Below, in pieces: positions 1-7,200 of a stretch of 10,072 nt of DNA. The position numbers were made by a program, and so were the translations under genes. This DNA comes from Clostridia bacterium. GTDB taxonomy: Bacteria > Bacillota_A > Clostridia > Christensenellales > Aristaeellaceae. Within the stretch, counting starts at the first letter, position 1, and each line of letters starts with the position of its first letter. The notes under the pieces are model-generated. The model was not told the origin of the DNA, did not search any database, and was given only the letters and a program-made list of their open reading frames with translations. The stretch covers positions 1-10,072 of the forward strand of contig JAFRJF010000251.1 in assembly GCA_017432405.1 (NCBI GenBank), written 5' to 3'.

Positions 1-2053
1 CGCGACCCTGGGCGTCGATCTCGCCCACGCGGACTTCGAGCTCGTCGCCCATGTTCACGACGTCCTCGACCTTCTCCACGCGCTCGTTGGCCAGCTTGGA
101 GATGTGGATCATGCCGTCCTTGCCGGGCGCGTACTCGACGAACGCGCCGAAGGACATGATGCGGACCACCTTGCCGGTGAACACGTCGCCCACCTGCAGG
201 TCCTTGGCGATGCCTTCGATGATCCTGCGGGCCTTCTTCGCCGCCTCGTCGTCCTCGGTGGCGATGTACACGCTGCCGTCGTCCTCGATGTCGATCTTGA
301 CGCCAGTCTCCTCGATGATCTTGTTGATGGTCTTGCCGCGGGGGCCAACCACCTCGCCGATCTTCTCGGGGTTGATCATGAAGTGGACGATCTTGGGCGC
401 GTACTTGGACAGGTTCTCGCGGGGCGCGGGCAGCACCTCGAGCATCTTGCCCAGGATGTGCATGCGGCCGTCGTAGGCCTGGGCCAGCGCCTGGCGCAGG
501 ATCTGCTCGTCGATACCCTTGATCTTGATGTCCATCTGGATGGCGGTGATGCCCTGGGCGGTGCCGGCCACCTTGAAGTCCATGTCGCCCAGGAAGTCCT
601 CGAGGCCCTGGATGTCGGTCAGCACGGCCACCTTGCCGGTGTTTTCGACGTCCTTGATCAGGCCCATGGCCACGCCGGCCACGGGGCGCTTGATCGGCAC
701 GCCCGCGTCCATCAGTGCCAGGGTGCTGCCGCAGACGGAAGCCTGAGAGGTGGAGCCGTTGGAGCTCATGACCTCGGAGACCAGGCGCAGGCAGTACGGG
801 AACTCCTCGACGGAGGGGATCATGGGCAGCAGCGCGCGCTCAGCCAGCGCGCCGTGGCCGATCTCGCGGCGTCCGGGGCTGCGGGAAGGCTTGGCCTCGC
901 CGGTGGAATAGCCCGGGAAGTTGTAGTGGTGCATATAGCGCTTGCGGTCCTCGGTGCCGATACCGTCGATGATCTGCTGCTCGGACATGGGGGCCAGGGT
1001 GGCCACGGTCATGACCTGGGTCTGGCCGCGGGTAAACACGCCGGAGCCGTGGGGACGGGGCAGCACGCCGACTTCACACCAGATGGGGCGCACCTCTGTC
1101 AGCTTGCGACCGTCGGGACGGATGCCCTTGTCGATGATGTGGCGGCGCATGACTTCCTTCTGCACGTTGTACAGGGCGTCGGCGACCTCCTGCTCGCGGC
1201 CTTCAAACTGCTCGGCAAAGTGCTCGGCGACCTCAGCCTTCACCTGCTCCTCGCGGGCGTTGCGCTCGCTGCGCTCGAAGGTCTCGAACATCCACTCCAC
1301 CTTGGGCAGGGAATACTCACGCACGGCGGCCTTCACGTCCTCGCCGGGCAGGGCCAGCGGGAATTCCTTCTTCTCCTTGCCGATCTCGGCGACAATGTCG
1401 TTGATGAAGGCAACGATCTTCTTGATCTCCTCGTGGGCGAACAGTATCGCGCCCAGCATGACCTCCTCGGAGACCTCCTTCGCGCCGGCCTCGACCATCA
1501 GCACGGCCTCGCTGGTGCCGGCCACGGTCAGGTTCATCAGGCTCTTCTCGCGCTGCTCAACGGTGGGATTCACGATATACTCGCCGTCCACATAGCCGAT
1601 GTTCACCGCGCCGATGGGGCCGGCCCACGGGATCTGGCTGGTGGCCAGTGCGGCGGAGGCGCCGATCATCGCGGGGATGTCGGGGATGTTGTCCTGCTCC
1701 ACGGACATCACGGTGCATACGACGGAGACGTCGTGGCGCATGCCCTTGGGAAACAGGGGGCGCAGGGGACGGTCAATCAGGCGGCAGGTCAGTATGGCCT
1801 TCTCCGCGGGACGGCCCTCGCGGCGGTTCCAGGAGCCGGGGATGTGGCCCACGGAATACAGCTTCTCTTCAAAATCCACACTCAGGGGGAAGAAATCGAT
1901 GCCTGGGCGAGGGGTGTCGGCGACCGTCGCGGTGACCAGGACGCAGGTGTCGCCGTAGCGCACGAAGGTCGCGCCGCTGGCCTGCTCGGCGTACTTGCCG
2001 AACTCAAGGGTGAGCGTCCGCCCGCCCAGTTCCATGCTATAGCTCTTGAACAT
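1..2053 (-). CDS. pnp: Polyribonucleotide nucleotidyltransferase (PNPase), 3' end cut by window edge
   Basis: PNPase degrades RNA 3'-to-5' using phosphate and takes part in mRNA turnover in the cytoplasm. The window holds 684 codons from an ATG at 2053; about the last few dozen residues lie beyond the left edge. Translation gives an N-terminal RNase PH-like domain (about residues 10-145), the helical middle domain (about 150-300), the second, catalytic RNase PH domain (about 320-545) with [10 protein letters not shown] at 430-439 and the metal-binding aspartates of EDFLGDMDF (D486, D492), a KH domain with GPRG at 570-573, and the start of an S1 domain ([19 protein letters not shown] from 622). 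The start is supported by AAGGAGG 11 nt upstream of the ATG. It lies downstream of rpsO, the usual neighbour, behind a structured 220-base spacer. No missing catalytic residue was seen. Confidence 0.97.
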   Translation of the reverse strand, partial: MFKSYSMELGGRTLTLEFGKYAEQASGATFVRYGDTCVLVTATVADTPRPGIDFFPLSVDFEEKLYSVGHIPGSWNRREGRPAEKAILTCRLIDRPLRPLFPKGMRHDVSVVCTVMSVEQDNIPDIPAMIGASAALATSQIPWAGPIGAVNIGYVDGEYIVNPTVEQREKSLMNLTVAGTSEAVLMVEAGAKEVSEEVMLGAILFAHEEIKKIVAFINDIVAEIGKEKKEFPLALPGEDVKAAVREYSLPKVEWMFETFERSERNAREEQVKAEVAEHFAEQFEGREQEVADALYNVQKEVMRRHIIDKGIRPDGRKLTEVRPIWCEVGVLPRPHGSGVFTRGQTQVMTVATLAPMSEQQIIDGIGTEDRKRYMHHYNFPGYSTGEAKPSRSPGRREIGHGALAERALLPMIPSVEEFPYCLRLVSEVMSSNGSTSQASVCGSTLALMDAGVPIKRPVAGVAMGLIKDVENTGKVAVLTDIQGLEDFLGDMDFKVAGTAQGITAIQMDIKIKGIDEQILRQALAQAYDGRMHILGKMLEVLPAPRENLSKYAPKIVHFMINPEKIGEVVGPRGKTINKIIEETGVKIDIEDDGSVYIATEDDEAAKKARRIIEGIAKDLQVGDVFTGKVVRIMSFGAFVEYAPGKDGMIHISKLANERVEKVEDVVNMGDELEVRVGEIDAQGR

Positions 2054-2273
2054 AGTAATTATAGCCTCCTTGGGTCTGTTTTCGTCGTTGAAAATTCCCA
2101 TGCGGTGTACAGACGCGCGCCTGCGGGCGAATCTCCCGCATCCTGGCGTCCGCACACCGCCGATGTGCCTTGCGAACCGTCGGCGACTCCATATCCGATA
2201 ATCCGCACAGCGCCGCCGCTCGGCAGGCCGAAGCGGCGGCGCGACAGAACAAAACCGATGAATCCTCGCTGGC
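2054..2273 (-). other. Structured rpsO-pnp intergenic spacer / pnp leader
   Basis: This non-coding stretch between the rpsO stop and the pnp start contains several inverted repeats: a long GC-rich hairpin at 2210-2242, a 6-bp stem TGCGGG/CCCGCA with a 7-nt loop at 2122-2140, and a 5-bp stem GCACA/TGTGC at 2152-2168. No U-tract follows any of them on the coding strand, so none looks like a simple intrinsic terminator. I see no convincing promoter: a TATAAT at 2058-2063 sits between the ribosome binding site and the start codon, with no -35 box. In E. coli the equivalent spacer carries an RNase III cleavage hairpin used in PNPase autoregulation; a similar role here is inference from position only. 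Confidence 0.6.
2210..2242 (-). promoter_or_regulatory. Strong GC hairpin between rpsO and pnp
   Basis: The arms GCGCCGCCGC (2233-2242) and GCGGCGGCGC (2210-2219) are perfect complements. Inside them TCGG and CCGA continue the stem around a CCUG tetraloop, leaving one unpaired U. That gives about 14 base pairs, mostly G-C. The next bases downstream are UGUGCGG, so there is no U-tract. It could be an RNase III processing site, a stabiliser of the rpsO 3' end, or a partial attenuator for pnp. Confidence 0.65.
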
Positions 2274-2534
2274 TTACTTGCGCAGGCCCAGCTTGGCGAT
2301 CAGGGCACGATAGGCCTCGATGTCGGTGCTCTTCAGGTAGTCCAGCAGACCACGGCGCTGGCCGACCATCAGCAGCAGGCCGCGACGGGAGTGGTGGTCC
2401 TTCTTGTGCACCTTCAGGTGCTCGTTCAGGTGGTTGATGCGCGCGGTCAGCAGCGCGATCTGCACCTCGGGGGAGCCGGTGTCGCCCTCATGGCGGGCGT
2501 AGGTCTCCATGATTTCCTTCTTGTTGATCTCCAT
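2274..2534 (-). CDS. rpsO: 30S ribosomal protein S15
   Basis: This 86-residue protein is ribosomal protein S15, a primary binder of 16S rRNA in the central domain of the 30S subunit. The family hallmarks are visible: [16 protein letters not shown] at residues 15-30, [21 protein letters not shown] at about 33-53 with the rRNA-contacting [10 protein letters not shown] stretch, and the end LIAKLGLRK. The length is a little under the usual 88-89 because the N-terminus is short. The start at 2534 is chosen over the upstream in-frame ATG at 2603 because GAGGAGGAAAG precedes it at proper spacing and the homologous region begins there. It has its own promoter (2640-2668) and a leader of about 100 nt, so it is probably transcribed apart from the gene upstream as well as by read-through. 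The next gene is pnp. Confidence 0.97.
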   Translation of the reverse strand: MEINKKEIMETYARHEGDTGSPEVQIALLTARINHLNEHLKVHKKDHHSRRGLLLMVGQRRGLLDYLKSTDIEAYRALIAKLGLRK

Positions 2535-2633
2535 GTGTCTTTCCTCCTCATTCAATACGCCGCAAGCCGGGTGAGCCGTCGGAGTCTTCGGCGGACCAGG
2601 CAAACGGTGGCGTGGTCAATCTCCATTGCCACA
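2535..2633 (-). promoter_or_regulatory. rpsO 5' leader, possible S15 autoregulatory site
   Basis: If transcription starts 6-7 bases after the -10 box at 2640-2645, the rpsO mRNA has an untranslated leader of about 100 nt. It includes the imperfect stem CCGCCG/CGACGG around AAGACUC and a GC-rich stretch before the ribosome binding site GAGGAGG. S15 is known to repress its own mRNA in several bacteria through structurally unrelated leaders. Here that role is inferred from leader length and position; I did not recognise a described leader class. Confidence 0.35.
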
Positions 2634-2639
2634 AGATTT

Positions 2640-2668
2640 ATTCTACCACATGCCCCCGATTTTGTAAA
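2640..2668 (-). promoter_or_regulatory. Sigma-A-type promoter for rpsO(-pnp)
   Basis: On the minus strand TTTACA (2663-2668) and TAGAAT (2640-2645) are separated by exactly 17 bases, each hexamer being one or two mismatches from consensus. The site starts 26 bases past the stop of the preceding exported-protein gene, in a patch AT-richer than its surroundings, and points at rpsO. Confidence 0.75.
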
Positions 2669-2694
2669 CGGCGAAAGGGCTGTTTTCAGAAACT

Positions 2695-4659
2695 TCATAT
2701 CGCCCCGTTCGGGTCCTCGTCATCGCCAAAGAATATGAACGAACCGCTCGCCGCAGGCGCGTCGAACGACCGCACATTGCTCAGCCAGGTCTGATCTCCG
2801 GTGGTGGATGTGCCCACGGCGCAGAAGTTCAGCTTTCCGGTGCCCCAGTCAGAGGCCACGCTGAAGGTGCCCATGGCGTTGTTGCCGCCGTCCCTCAAAA
2901 GGTCCATGTTGCCCACGACCATCACCAGGTTGCCCGACTGGAAATCCGGATTGTCGCCAAAGCTCAGCAGCAGCGCGTCAAAGCGACAGCGCTGGGTGCC
3001 CAGGTTGCTCAGCCGCCAGTTGTAGGTCTTCACGTCGCCCAGCTCGCCGCCCTCATTCTCTGTAACAGGCGTGATGAAGAGCGCCAGCCTGACCGGGGAA
3101 TCCTTTTCGCTCCTGCCCATCCACTTGGACATCGGCACGGATTCGAGCCACCCGTTCACCAGGCTGTCCACGTCCGAGGGCCGCAGCTGTTCAGGCGTGA
3201 AATCCAGGTTGTTCTCCAGCGCAAAGCTCTGGTAGGCCGCGTCCAGCTTCGGGCCGTAGGCGCCGTCCGCGGTGCCCGCGTTGTAGCCCATGGCGTTCAG
3301 CATGCGCTGGAGGGTGCGAATCTCTTCGCTCCGCTCCCTTCGGGTGTAGGTGACGCCCGCAGAGACGGTCTTGCGCTCCTCGTAGCCGCAGTCCTTGCAC
3401 ACCCGGGCATATTCGCCGTCCACAGTGCGGGTCAGTGGCCGGACCACCGACCAGGGGCCAAAGTCGTGGTGCAAGCGCTTGATGGTCTGGGGCCAGGCCA
3501 CGCCGTCGGGATTGAGGCCCTGGTCCATCTGGAACTGGATCAGCGCCCGCTCCAGGCCGCCGCCGAAGATGCCGTCCACGCCGCCGGCTGCCAGGTAAGC
3601 CTGATCGGCCAGCAGCTGCTGGATCTCCCGCACGGCGTCGCCCCGCGCACCGCGGCGCAGCGTGCCCTCCGGGTCGAAGCTCTGCTCCTCAGTCACCTTG
3701 CCGCATACCGCGCACACCCTGGCGCGCACGCCGGCGGAGTGATCCGTGGTCTGCACCGTCACCTTCCACTGGTACTCATGGGGCAGCTTTTCGATGCTCT
3801 GGCTTTCCTGATAGCCACACACCGCGCATGTACGCGTCCGATTGCCCTCCCGGGTGCAGGTGGCCTCCCGGGTGACGGTCCAGCGGCCAAACTCGTGGGG
3901 CAGCTTGTCGATCGCCTGGGTCTCCTTGAAGCCGCAGACGGCACACTTGCGCACCCGCTCGCCCTTCTCCGTGCAGCTGGCCTCCTTCGTCACCGTCCAC
4001 TTTCCATACTCATGGGGAACCTTCTCGATCTGCTGAACCTCCCGATAGCCGCAGACCAGGCAGCGGCGCATGCGCTCACCCTTTTCGGTACAGGTGGCAT
4101 CCTCCAGCACGTTCCATTTTCCAAACTGATGGTCCAGCTTCGCGACAGCCTTGATCTCCTTGTTGCCGCAGAGCTTGCACGTCCTGTACTGTTCGCCCTT
4201 CTCGGTGCAGGTCGCTTCCTTCTCCACGATCCACTTGCCGTACTCGTGGGAGAGCTTTGGGATCTCCTTGCTCTGGCCGGTGCCGCAGACCGTGCACTCG
4301 CGAATGCGCAGGCCGGTCCTGGTGCAGGTGGCTTCGCGGTAGACCTCCCATTGGGTCCACTCATGCTTGCAATACTTTTCCGGCATGACGTCGCTCAGGT
4401 ATTTCGACTGGACATAGCCCACCTTGTCTTCGTTCTTCTTGTTGATGTAGAAGACGCCGGTCCAGTTGCCGTCCTCCTCGAAGATGACCACCTTATCGCC
4501 GCCCTTCAACGTCTTGACGACCTTGGACGACTTGTCCATCTCTTTATAGACGTTGAGGGTGTCCCGGTTCACGTAAGCGACGCCCTTTGCGGCCAGCGCA
4601 GAGGGCACCAGTGCGACCAGGAGCAACGCAACAGCAGCCAGCAGAACCCATCTCTTCAT
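2695..4659 (-). CDS. Exported SH3 / CxxC-repeat / peptidoglycan-binding protein
   Basis: A 654-residue protein of unknown function, probably exported and cell-wall associated. A signal peptide is clear: MKRW, a hydrophobic run, then ALA-AKG with likely cleavage after residue 23 or 24. Residues about 27-92 resemble a bacterial SH3 domain (LNVYKEMDKSSKVVKTLKGG ... GYVQSKYL). Five 39-residue repeats follow (99-293), then a degenerate sixth (294-332), a peptidoglycan-binding-like domain (about 333-397, RGDAVREIQQLL ... VDGIFGGGLERALIQFQ), a degenerate seventh repeat (398-436), a second peptidoglycan-binding-like domain (about 437-505, EEIRTLQRMLNAMGY), and an unrecognised C-terminal domain (about 518-654). 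No transmembrane or LPXTG anchor is visible. GGAGGAG at 4666-4672 fixes the start at 4659 rather than the upstream ATG at 4674. It sits between ribF and rpsO, where housekeeping genes are expected. No enzymatic domain was recognised. Confidence 0.85.
   Translation of the reverse strand: MKRWVLLAAVALLLVALVPSALAAKGVAYVNRDTLNVYKEMDKSSKVVKTLKGGDKVVIFEEDGNWTGVFYINKKNEDKVGYVQSKYLSDVMPEKYCKHEWTQWEVYREATCTRTGLRIRECTVCGTGQSKEIPKLSHEYGKWIVEKEATCTEKGEQYRTCKLCGNKEIKAVAKLDHQFGKWNVLEDATCTEKGERMRRCLVCGYREVQQIEKVPHEYGKWTVTKEASCTEKGERVRKCAVCGFKETQAIDKLPHEFGRWTVTREATCTREGNRTRTCAVCGYQESQSIEKLPHEYQWKVTVQTTDHSAGVRARVCAVCGKVTEEQSFDPEGTLRRGARGDAVREIQQLLADQAYLAAGGVDGIFGGGLERALIQFQMDQGLNPDGVAWPQTIKRLHHDFGPWSVVRPLTRTVDGEYARVCKDCGYEERKTVSAGVTYTRRERSEEIRTLQRMLNAMGYNAGTADGAYGPKLDAAYQSFALENNLDFTPEQLRPSDVDSLVNGWLESVPMSKWMGRSEKDSPVRLALFITPVTENEGGELGDVKTYNWRLSNLGTQRCRFDALLLSFGDNPDFQSGNLVMVVGNMDLLRDGGNNAMGTFSVASDWGTGKLNFCAVGTSTTGDQTWLSNVRSFDAPAASGSFIFFGDDEDPNGAI
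3352..3468 (-). repeat. Isolated degenerate seventh CxxC repeat unit
   Basis: Residues 398-436 of the exported protein (HDFGPWSVVRPLTRTVDGEY then CKDCGYEE) match the repeat array in length and in the H-x-x-G-x-W and C-x-x-C-G positions. The first cysteine (ATCT in the other units) is replaced by LTRT. It lies between the two peptidoglycan-binding-like domains, apart from the main array. Confidence 0.7.
3664..4365 (-). repeat. Tandem array of six 39-residue (117-bp) Cys/His repeats
   Basis: Units start at residues 99, 138, 177, 216, 255 and 294 of the exported protein, with an exact 39-residue period. The consensus runs HEYGKW, five residues, ATCTEKG, then C-x-x-C-G and a linker ending KLP. 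Units 1-5 each hold one N-terminal His and three Cys, a plausible zinc site or disulphide framework. Unit 6 has lost the first Cys (TTDHSAG in its place). The units differ at many codons, so this is not a recent DNA-level duplication. Confidence 0.9.
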
Positions 4660-4665
4660 AGTGAT

Positions 4666-4672
4666 CTCCTCC
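4666..4672 (-). promoter_or_regulatory. Ribosome binding site of the exported-protein gene
   Basis: GGAGGAG ends 6 bases before the ATG at 4659. It overlaps the codons that would follow the alternative ATG at 4674, so the signal-peptide Met-Lys-Arg-Trp start is the right one. Confidence 0.85.
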
Positions 4673-4736
4673 ATTGTCGTGACTTCTCATGCCGACTCGA
4701 TCCATCGAACCGCACAGATCGAAGCTGGCAGGGTTT

Positions 4737-5291
4737 TTACGGTATTTTCAGCAATCTCTGTGCGTGCTCCGTCTCGCCCCGGGCCAGCAGCTGGCGAATC
4801 CGGGTGGAGGAGCACATAACGTCTCCGTCCATCACAGAGGGCACGATCTCGGCGCGATAGCCCAGGGCCTCTGCCATGCCCCTGATCAGCGCCGCGTCTC
4901 CTCTGCCCCTTGCGCCGAAGGTATAGTTTTCCCCCGCGACGATAGCCACGGCCCGCATGTCCCTGACCAGTCCGCGCAAGAACGCAACGGGGTCAGTGGC
5001 GCTGTATTCCTGGGTAAACGCCTGTATCAGCGCCCATTCCGCGCCGAGGCGCTCGAACTTTTTCAGGTTCTCATGCAGCGGCAGCAATGCCTGGGGCGCT
5101 CTTTCAGGGCATATCACAGACAGCGGATGCCGGTCGAAGGTACAAACCACGCTCTGGGCGTCCATCTCCTTCGCCAGCGCCACCGTGCGTCGGATCAGCG
5201 CCTGATGTCCGATGTGCACGCCGTCGAACATGCCCAGCGCTACCGCCGCGCGATGGCCTGTGAATCCTGTCGCATCGTAAATGATCTTCAT
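4737..5291 (-). CDS. ribF: FAD synthetase, single-domain RibF lacking riboflavin kinase
   Basis: This 184-residue protein matches the N-terminal half of bifunctional RibF, which adenylates FMN to FAD. Seen motifs are the nucleotidyltransferase signature GMFDGVHIGHQ (20-30), CTFDRHP (50-56), ENLKKFERLGAE (74-85), VAGENYTFG (118-126) and SSTRIRQLL (161-169). Family members are usually about 300 residues, with a C-terminal riboflavin kinase domain that makes the FMN. Here the protein stops after RLLKIP, where LLGRPY and the kinase domain would follow. The 77 bases to the next gene hold no kinase remnant in the same frame. The start overlaps the truB stop as ATGA, with TGGAGAG upstream. It may be a natural monofunctional FMN adenylyltransferase with the kinase encoded elsewhere, or a truncated gene; the clean cut at the domain boundary favours the first. 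Confidence 0.88.
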   Translation of the reverse strand: MKIIYDATGFTGHRAAVALGMFDGVHIGHQALIRRTVALAKEMDAQSVVCTFDRHPLSVICPERAPQALLPLHENLKKFERLGAEWALIQAFTQEYSATDPVAFLRGLVRDMRAVAIVAGENYTFGARGRGDAALIRGMAEALGYRAEIVPSVMDGDVMCSSTRIRQLLARGETEHAQRLLKIP

Positions 5292-6193
5292 CCGTTCTCT
5301 CCAGGTCTGTACAGCATGGCCCGAAACTTCACGTCCCCATTGGGCTGTGGCGCCCCGATGCCCGCAAATTCATCGTTCAGGTAGACCCGCACGGCCTCCG
5401 CTTGCGGCGCGGGCTCCTCCAACCAGGCGGCGCGCAGTGGATTGCCGTTGAGCACGGCGTGTCGACAGCGCTCCCCCACCCGCACCTGGGGCAGATGGAA
5501 AAGAGGCGCGTCCAGTGGAAGCAGCGCCTCCGAAAGCCGCCCTTCGGCGGCCATTGCGTCCACCTGCCGGGGCGTCAGGGCGCTTTCGATGTCGAATATG
5601 CCCGCCGCCACCCGCTCCAGGGACTGCATGTGGGCGCCGCAGCCCAGCGCTCTGCCGATGTCGTGGCACAGCGTGCGTATGTAGACGCCCTTGCCGCAGC
5701 GGATCCTCAGCGTGTGTACATCGTCGCCCTCATCCCGCAGGTATTCGATGGCGTCCACCTGGCAGGGTCGGGGCTCCAGCGCCACCGATTCCCCCTTGCG
5801 CGCCAGCTGGTACAGGCGCCTGCCGTCCCGCTTCAGCGCGGAGTACATCGGGGGGATCTGCATGATATTCCCGGTAAATCGGGGCAGCACGGCGCGAAGC
5901 TCTGCCTCGCCGGCGTCCACGGCGCGCTCGGCGACCACCTGGCCCGTGGCGTCCTGGGTATCGGTCTCGACGCCCAGCCGGATGCGGGCGACATAGACCT
6001 TTTGCTTGTCGACGATGTAGTCAAACAGCCGCGTGGCCGACCCGACGCACACCGGAAGCACGCCGGAGGCCTCGGGGTCCAGCGTGCCACCGTGACCCAC
6101 CGCCGTGCCCCTGGGCAGGCGCTTGCGCACGTATACCACCAGGTCTGACGACGTTCGGCCCGTGGGCTTGTTGAGATTCAGAAATCCGTTCAT
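5288..6193 (-). CDS. truB: tRNA pseudouridine(55) synthase TruB
   Basis: TruB converts U55 in the T-loop of tRNAs to pseudouridine and also helps tRNA folding. The 301-residue product has the N-terminal FLNLNKPTGRTSSD (4-17), the catalytic box GHGGTLDPEASGVLPV (33-48) with Asp39 as the nucleophile, the KVYVARIRLG tyrosine motif (65-74), PPMYSALKRDGRRLYQLAR (114-132) and the GKGVYIRTL box (167-175). The C-terminal 70 or so residues resemble the small TruB_C/PUA-like domain. Length is normal for the family. The start overlaps the upstream phosphoesterase stop (ATGA) with only a weak ribosome binding site, so translation is probably coupled. It is followed by ribF with a 4-base overlap. Confidence 0.96.
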   Translation of the reverse strand: MNGFLNLNKPTGRTSSDLVVYVRKRLPRGTAVGHGGTLDPEASGVLPVCVGSATRLFDYIVDKQKVYVARIRLGVETDTQDATGQVVAERAVDAGEAELRAVLPRFTGNIMQIPPMYSALKRDGRRLYQLARKGESVALEPRPCQVDAIEYLRDEGDDVHTLRIRCGKGVYIRTLCHDIGRALGCGAHMQSLERVAAGIFDIESALTPRQVDAMAAEGRLSEALLPLDAPLFHLPQVRVGERCRHAVLNGNPLRAAWLEEPAPQAEAVRVYLNDEFAGIGAPQPNGDVKFRAMLYRPGENG

Positions 6194-7200
6194 GGTATAT
6201 CCGTTTCCGCGCTATTATCGTTGTTCATTGCTTCCCGGATCATGGCAAGCGTCTTTTGCAGTGCCTCATCAAAGGACATGACCAGTGTCACTCCGGCAGC
6301 GCAATCGTGTCCTCCGCCGCCCAGAGGAACGGCCACGTCCCGGGCTACGTTGAAGGGCGCCTTGGAGCGCAGGGACATCTTTGCCTCGCCTTCCCGCTCC
6401 ATGGCCAGCACCGCGACCCGCACGCCATCCATCTCCAGCAGGTAATTGACGATGCCCTCGCTGTCTGCCTTGTCCGCGCCGCAGTCCTTCAGCATCTGTT
6501 TCGTCAGTCGTGCCCAGGCCAGCGTGCCGTCGGGGGAGATCTCCAGTCCCGCCAACACCACGCCCAGCAGCTTCGTCCGCCCCACGGAGCGTGTGCGGTA
6601 CAGCGCCTCCGTGATCCGGGATACGTCCGCGCCTGCCTCGACGCAACGGGCCGCCGCCCGAAACGTCTGGGACCGGGTGTTGGGATAGTTGAAATTGCCG
6701 CAGTCCGTGGATATGGCCACGAACAGGCACTCCGCCATCTGCGCGTCCAGCTCTACGCCCATCGCCTCGATCAGATCCACCACCAGCTCGCCCGCTGCGG
6801 CGGCCTCTCCGTCCAGCATGTACAGCTGGCCGAAGCCCGCGTTGGTGAAATGATGATCCAGGACGCCCTGATAGGGACAGCGCGTGAACAGGGCCATGCC
6901 GCTTTCGCCCAGTCGCTCGTACTCCGAGACATCCACCGCCATTGCGGTCTGAGGAGCGAAGGGCAGCTCACCCCCCTCGGTATCCACGATCTCATCTGCG
7001 CCGGGCAATCCCACGTACAGCAGCGGTATTCCGCCCGGCAGGCAGACCACGGTCCGTTTGCCCATGGCCCGAAGCGCATGCCACAATGCCAGCGCACAGC
7101 CCGTGGCGTCGCCGTCCGGCGATACATGCCCCATCACCACGATGTCATCCCGATCCCGCAGCCAGTCGGCCAGCTGTTCAATCGTCACTCTCTGGCTCAT
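6190..7200 (-). CDS. nrnA: DHH/DHHA1 phosphoesterase, NrnA type (nanoRNase / pAp or cyclic-dinucleotide phosphodiesterase)
   Basis: A 336-residue member of the DHH superfamily. It carries GHVSPDGDATG (24-34, motif I), the motif II aspartate in AVDVSE (D90), DHH at 115-117, STDCGNFNY (164-172) with D166, and the DHHA1 substrate loop GGGGHDCAAG (294-303). NrnA proteins of Bacillota degrade short RNAs of 2-5 nt and pAp; related proteins cleave c-di-AMP or pApA. Which substrate this one prefers cannot be read from the sequence. Its place between rbfA and truB is the standard one in this group. The start at 7200 overlaps the end of rbfA by 23 bases, with AAGGAG about 10 bases before the ATG. All metal-binding residues appear intact. 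Confidence 0.92.
   Translation of the reverse strand: MSQRVTIEQLADWLRDRDDIVVMGHVSPDGDATGCALALWHALRAMGKRTVVCLPGGIPLLYVGLPGADEIVDTEGGELPFAPQTAMAVDVSEYERLGESGMALFTRCPYQGVLDHHFTNAGFGQLYMLDGEAAAAGELVVDLIEAMGVELDAQMAECLFVAISTDCGNFNYPNTRSQTFRAAARCVEAGADVSRITEALYRTRSVGRTKLLGVVLAGLEISPDGTLAWARLTKQMLKDCGADKADSEGIVNYLLEMDGVRVAVLAMEREGEAKMSLRSKAPFNVARDVAVPLGGGGHDCAAGVTLVMSFDEALQKTLAMIREAMNNDNSAETDIP

Noticed and set aside
2058..2063. TATAAT just before the pnp start codon as a promoter
   Set aside because: It lies between the ribosome binding site and the ATG, has no -35 box at the right distance, and would give a transcript without the ribosome binding site.
104..2437. 777-codon plus-strand open frame antisense to pnp and rpsO
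   Set aside because: Its translation is Ala/Gly/Leu/Asp/His-rich with no family features and it mirrors the codon bias of pnp; the minus-strand frames are unmistakable PNPase and S15.
2663..2690. Hairpin AAACAGC/GCCGTTT after the exported-protein gene as a terminator
   Set aside because: On the coding strand the stem has a mismatch, is short, overlaps the rpsO -35 region and has no U-tract; only the complementary strand would pair fully, and it carries no gene.
3664..4365. Periodic 117-bp units as a CRISPR array or DNA satellite
   Set aside because: The periodicity is that of in-frame protein repeats with diverged codons; there are no identical repeats with unique spacers.
4675..4736. Short inverted repeat (TCGATGGATCGA) between ribF and the exported-protein gene as a terminator or operator
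   Set aside because: Stem is short, no U-tract follows, and no promoter is evident beside it.
3466..4860. 464-codon plus-strand frame antisense to the exported-protein gene
   Set aside because: It is a shadow of the GC-rich opposite strand and its apparent repeats are the complement of the Cys/His repeat array.
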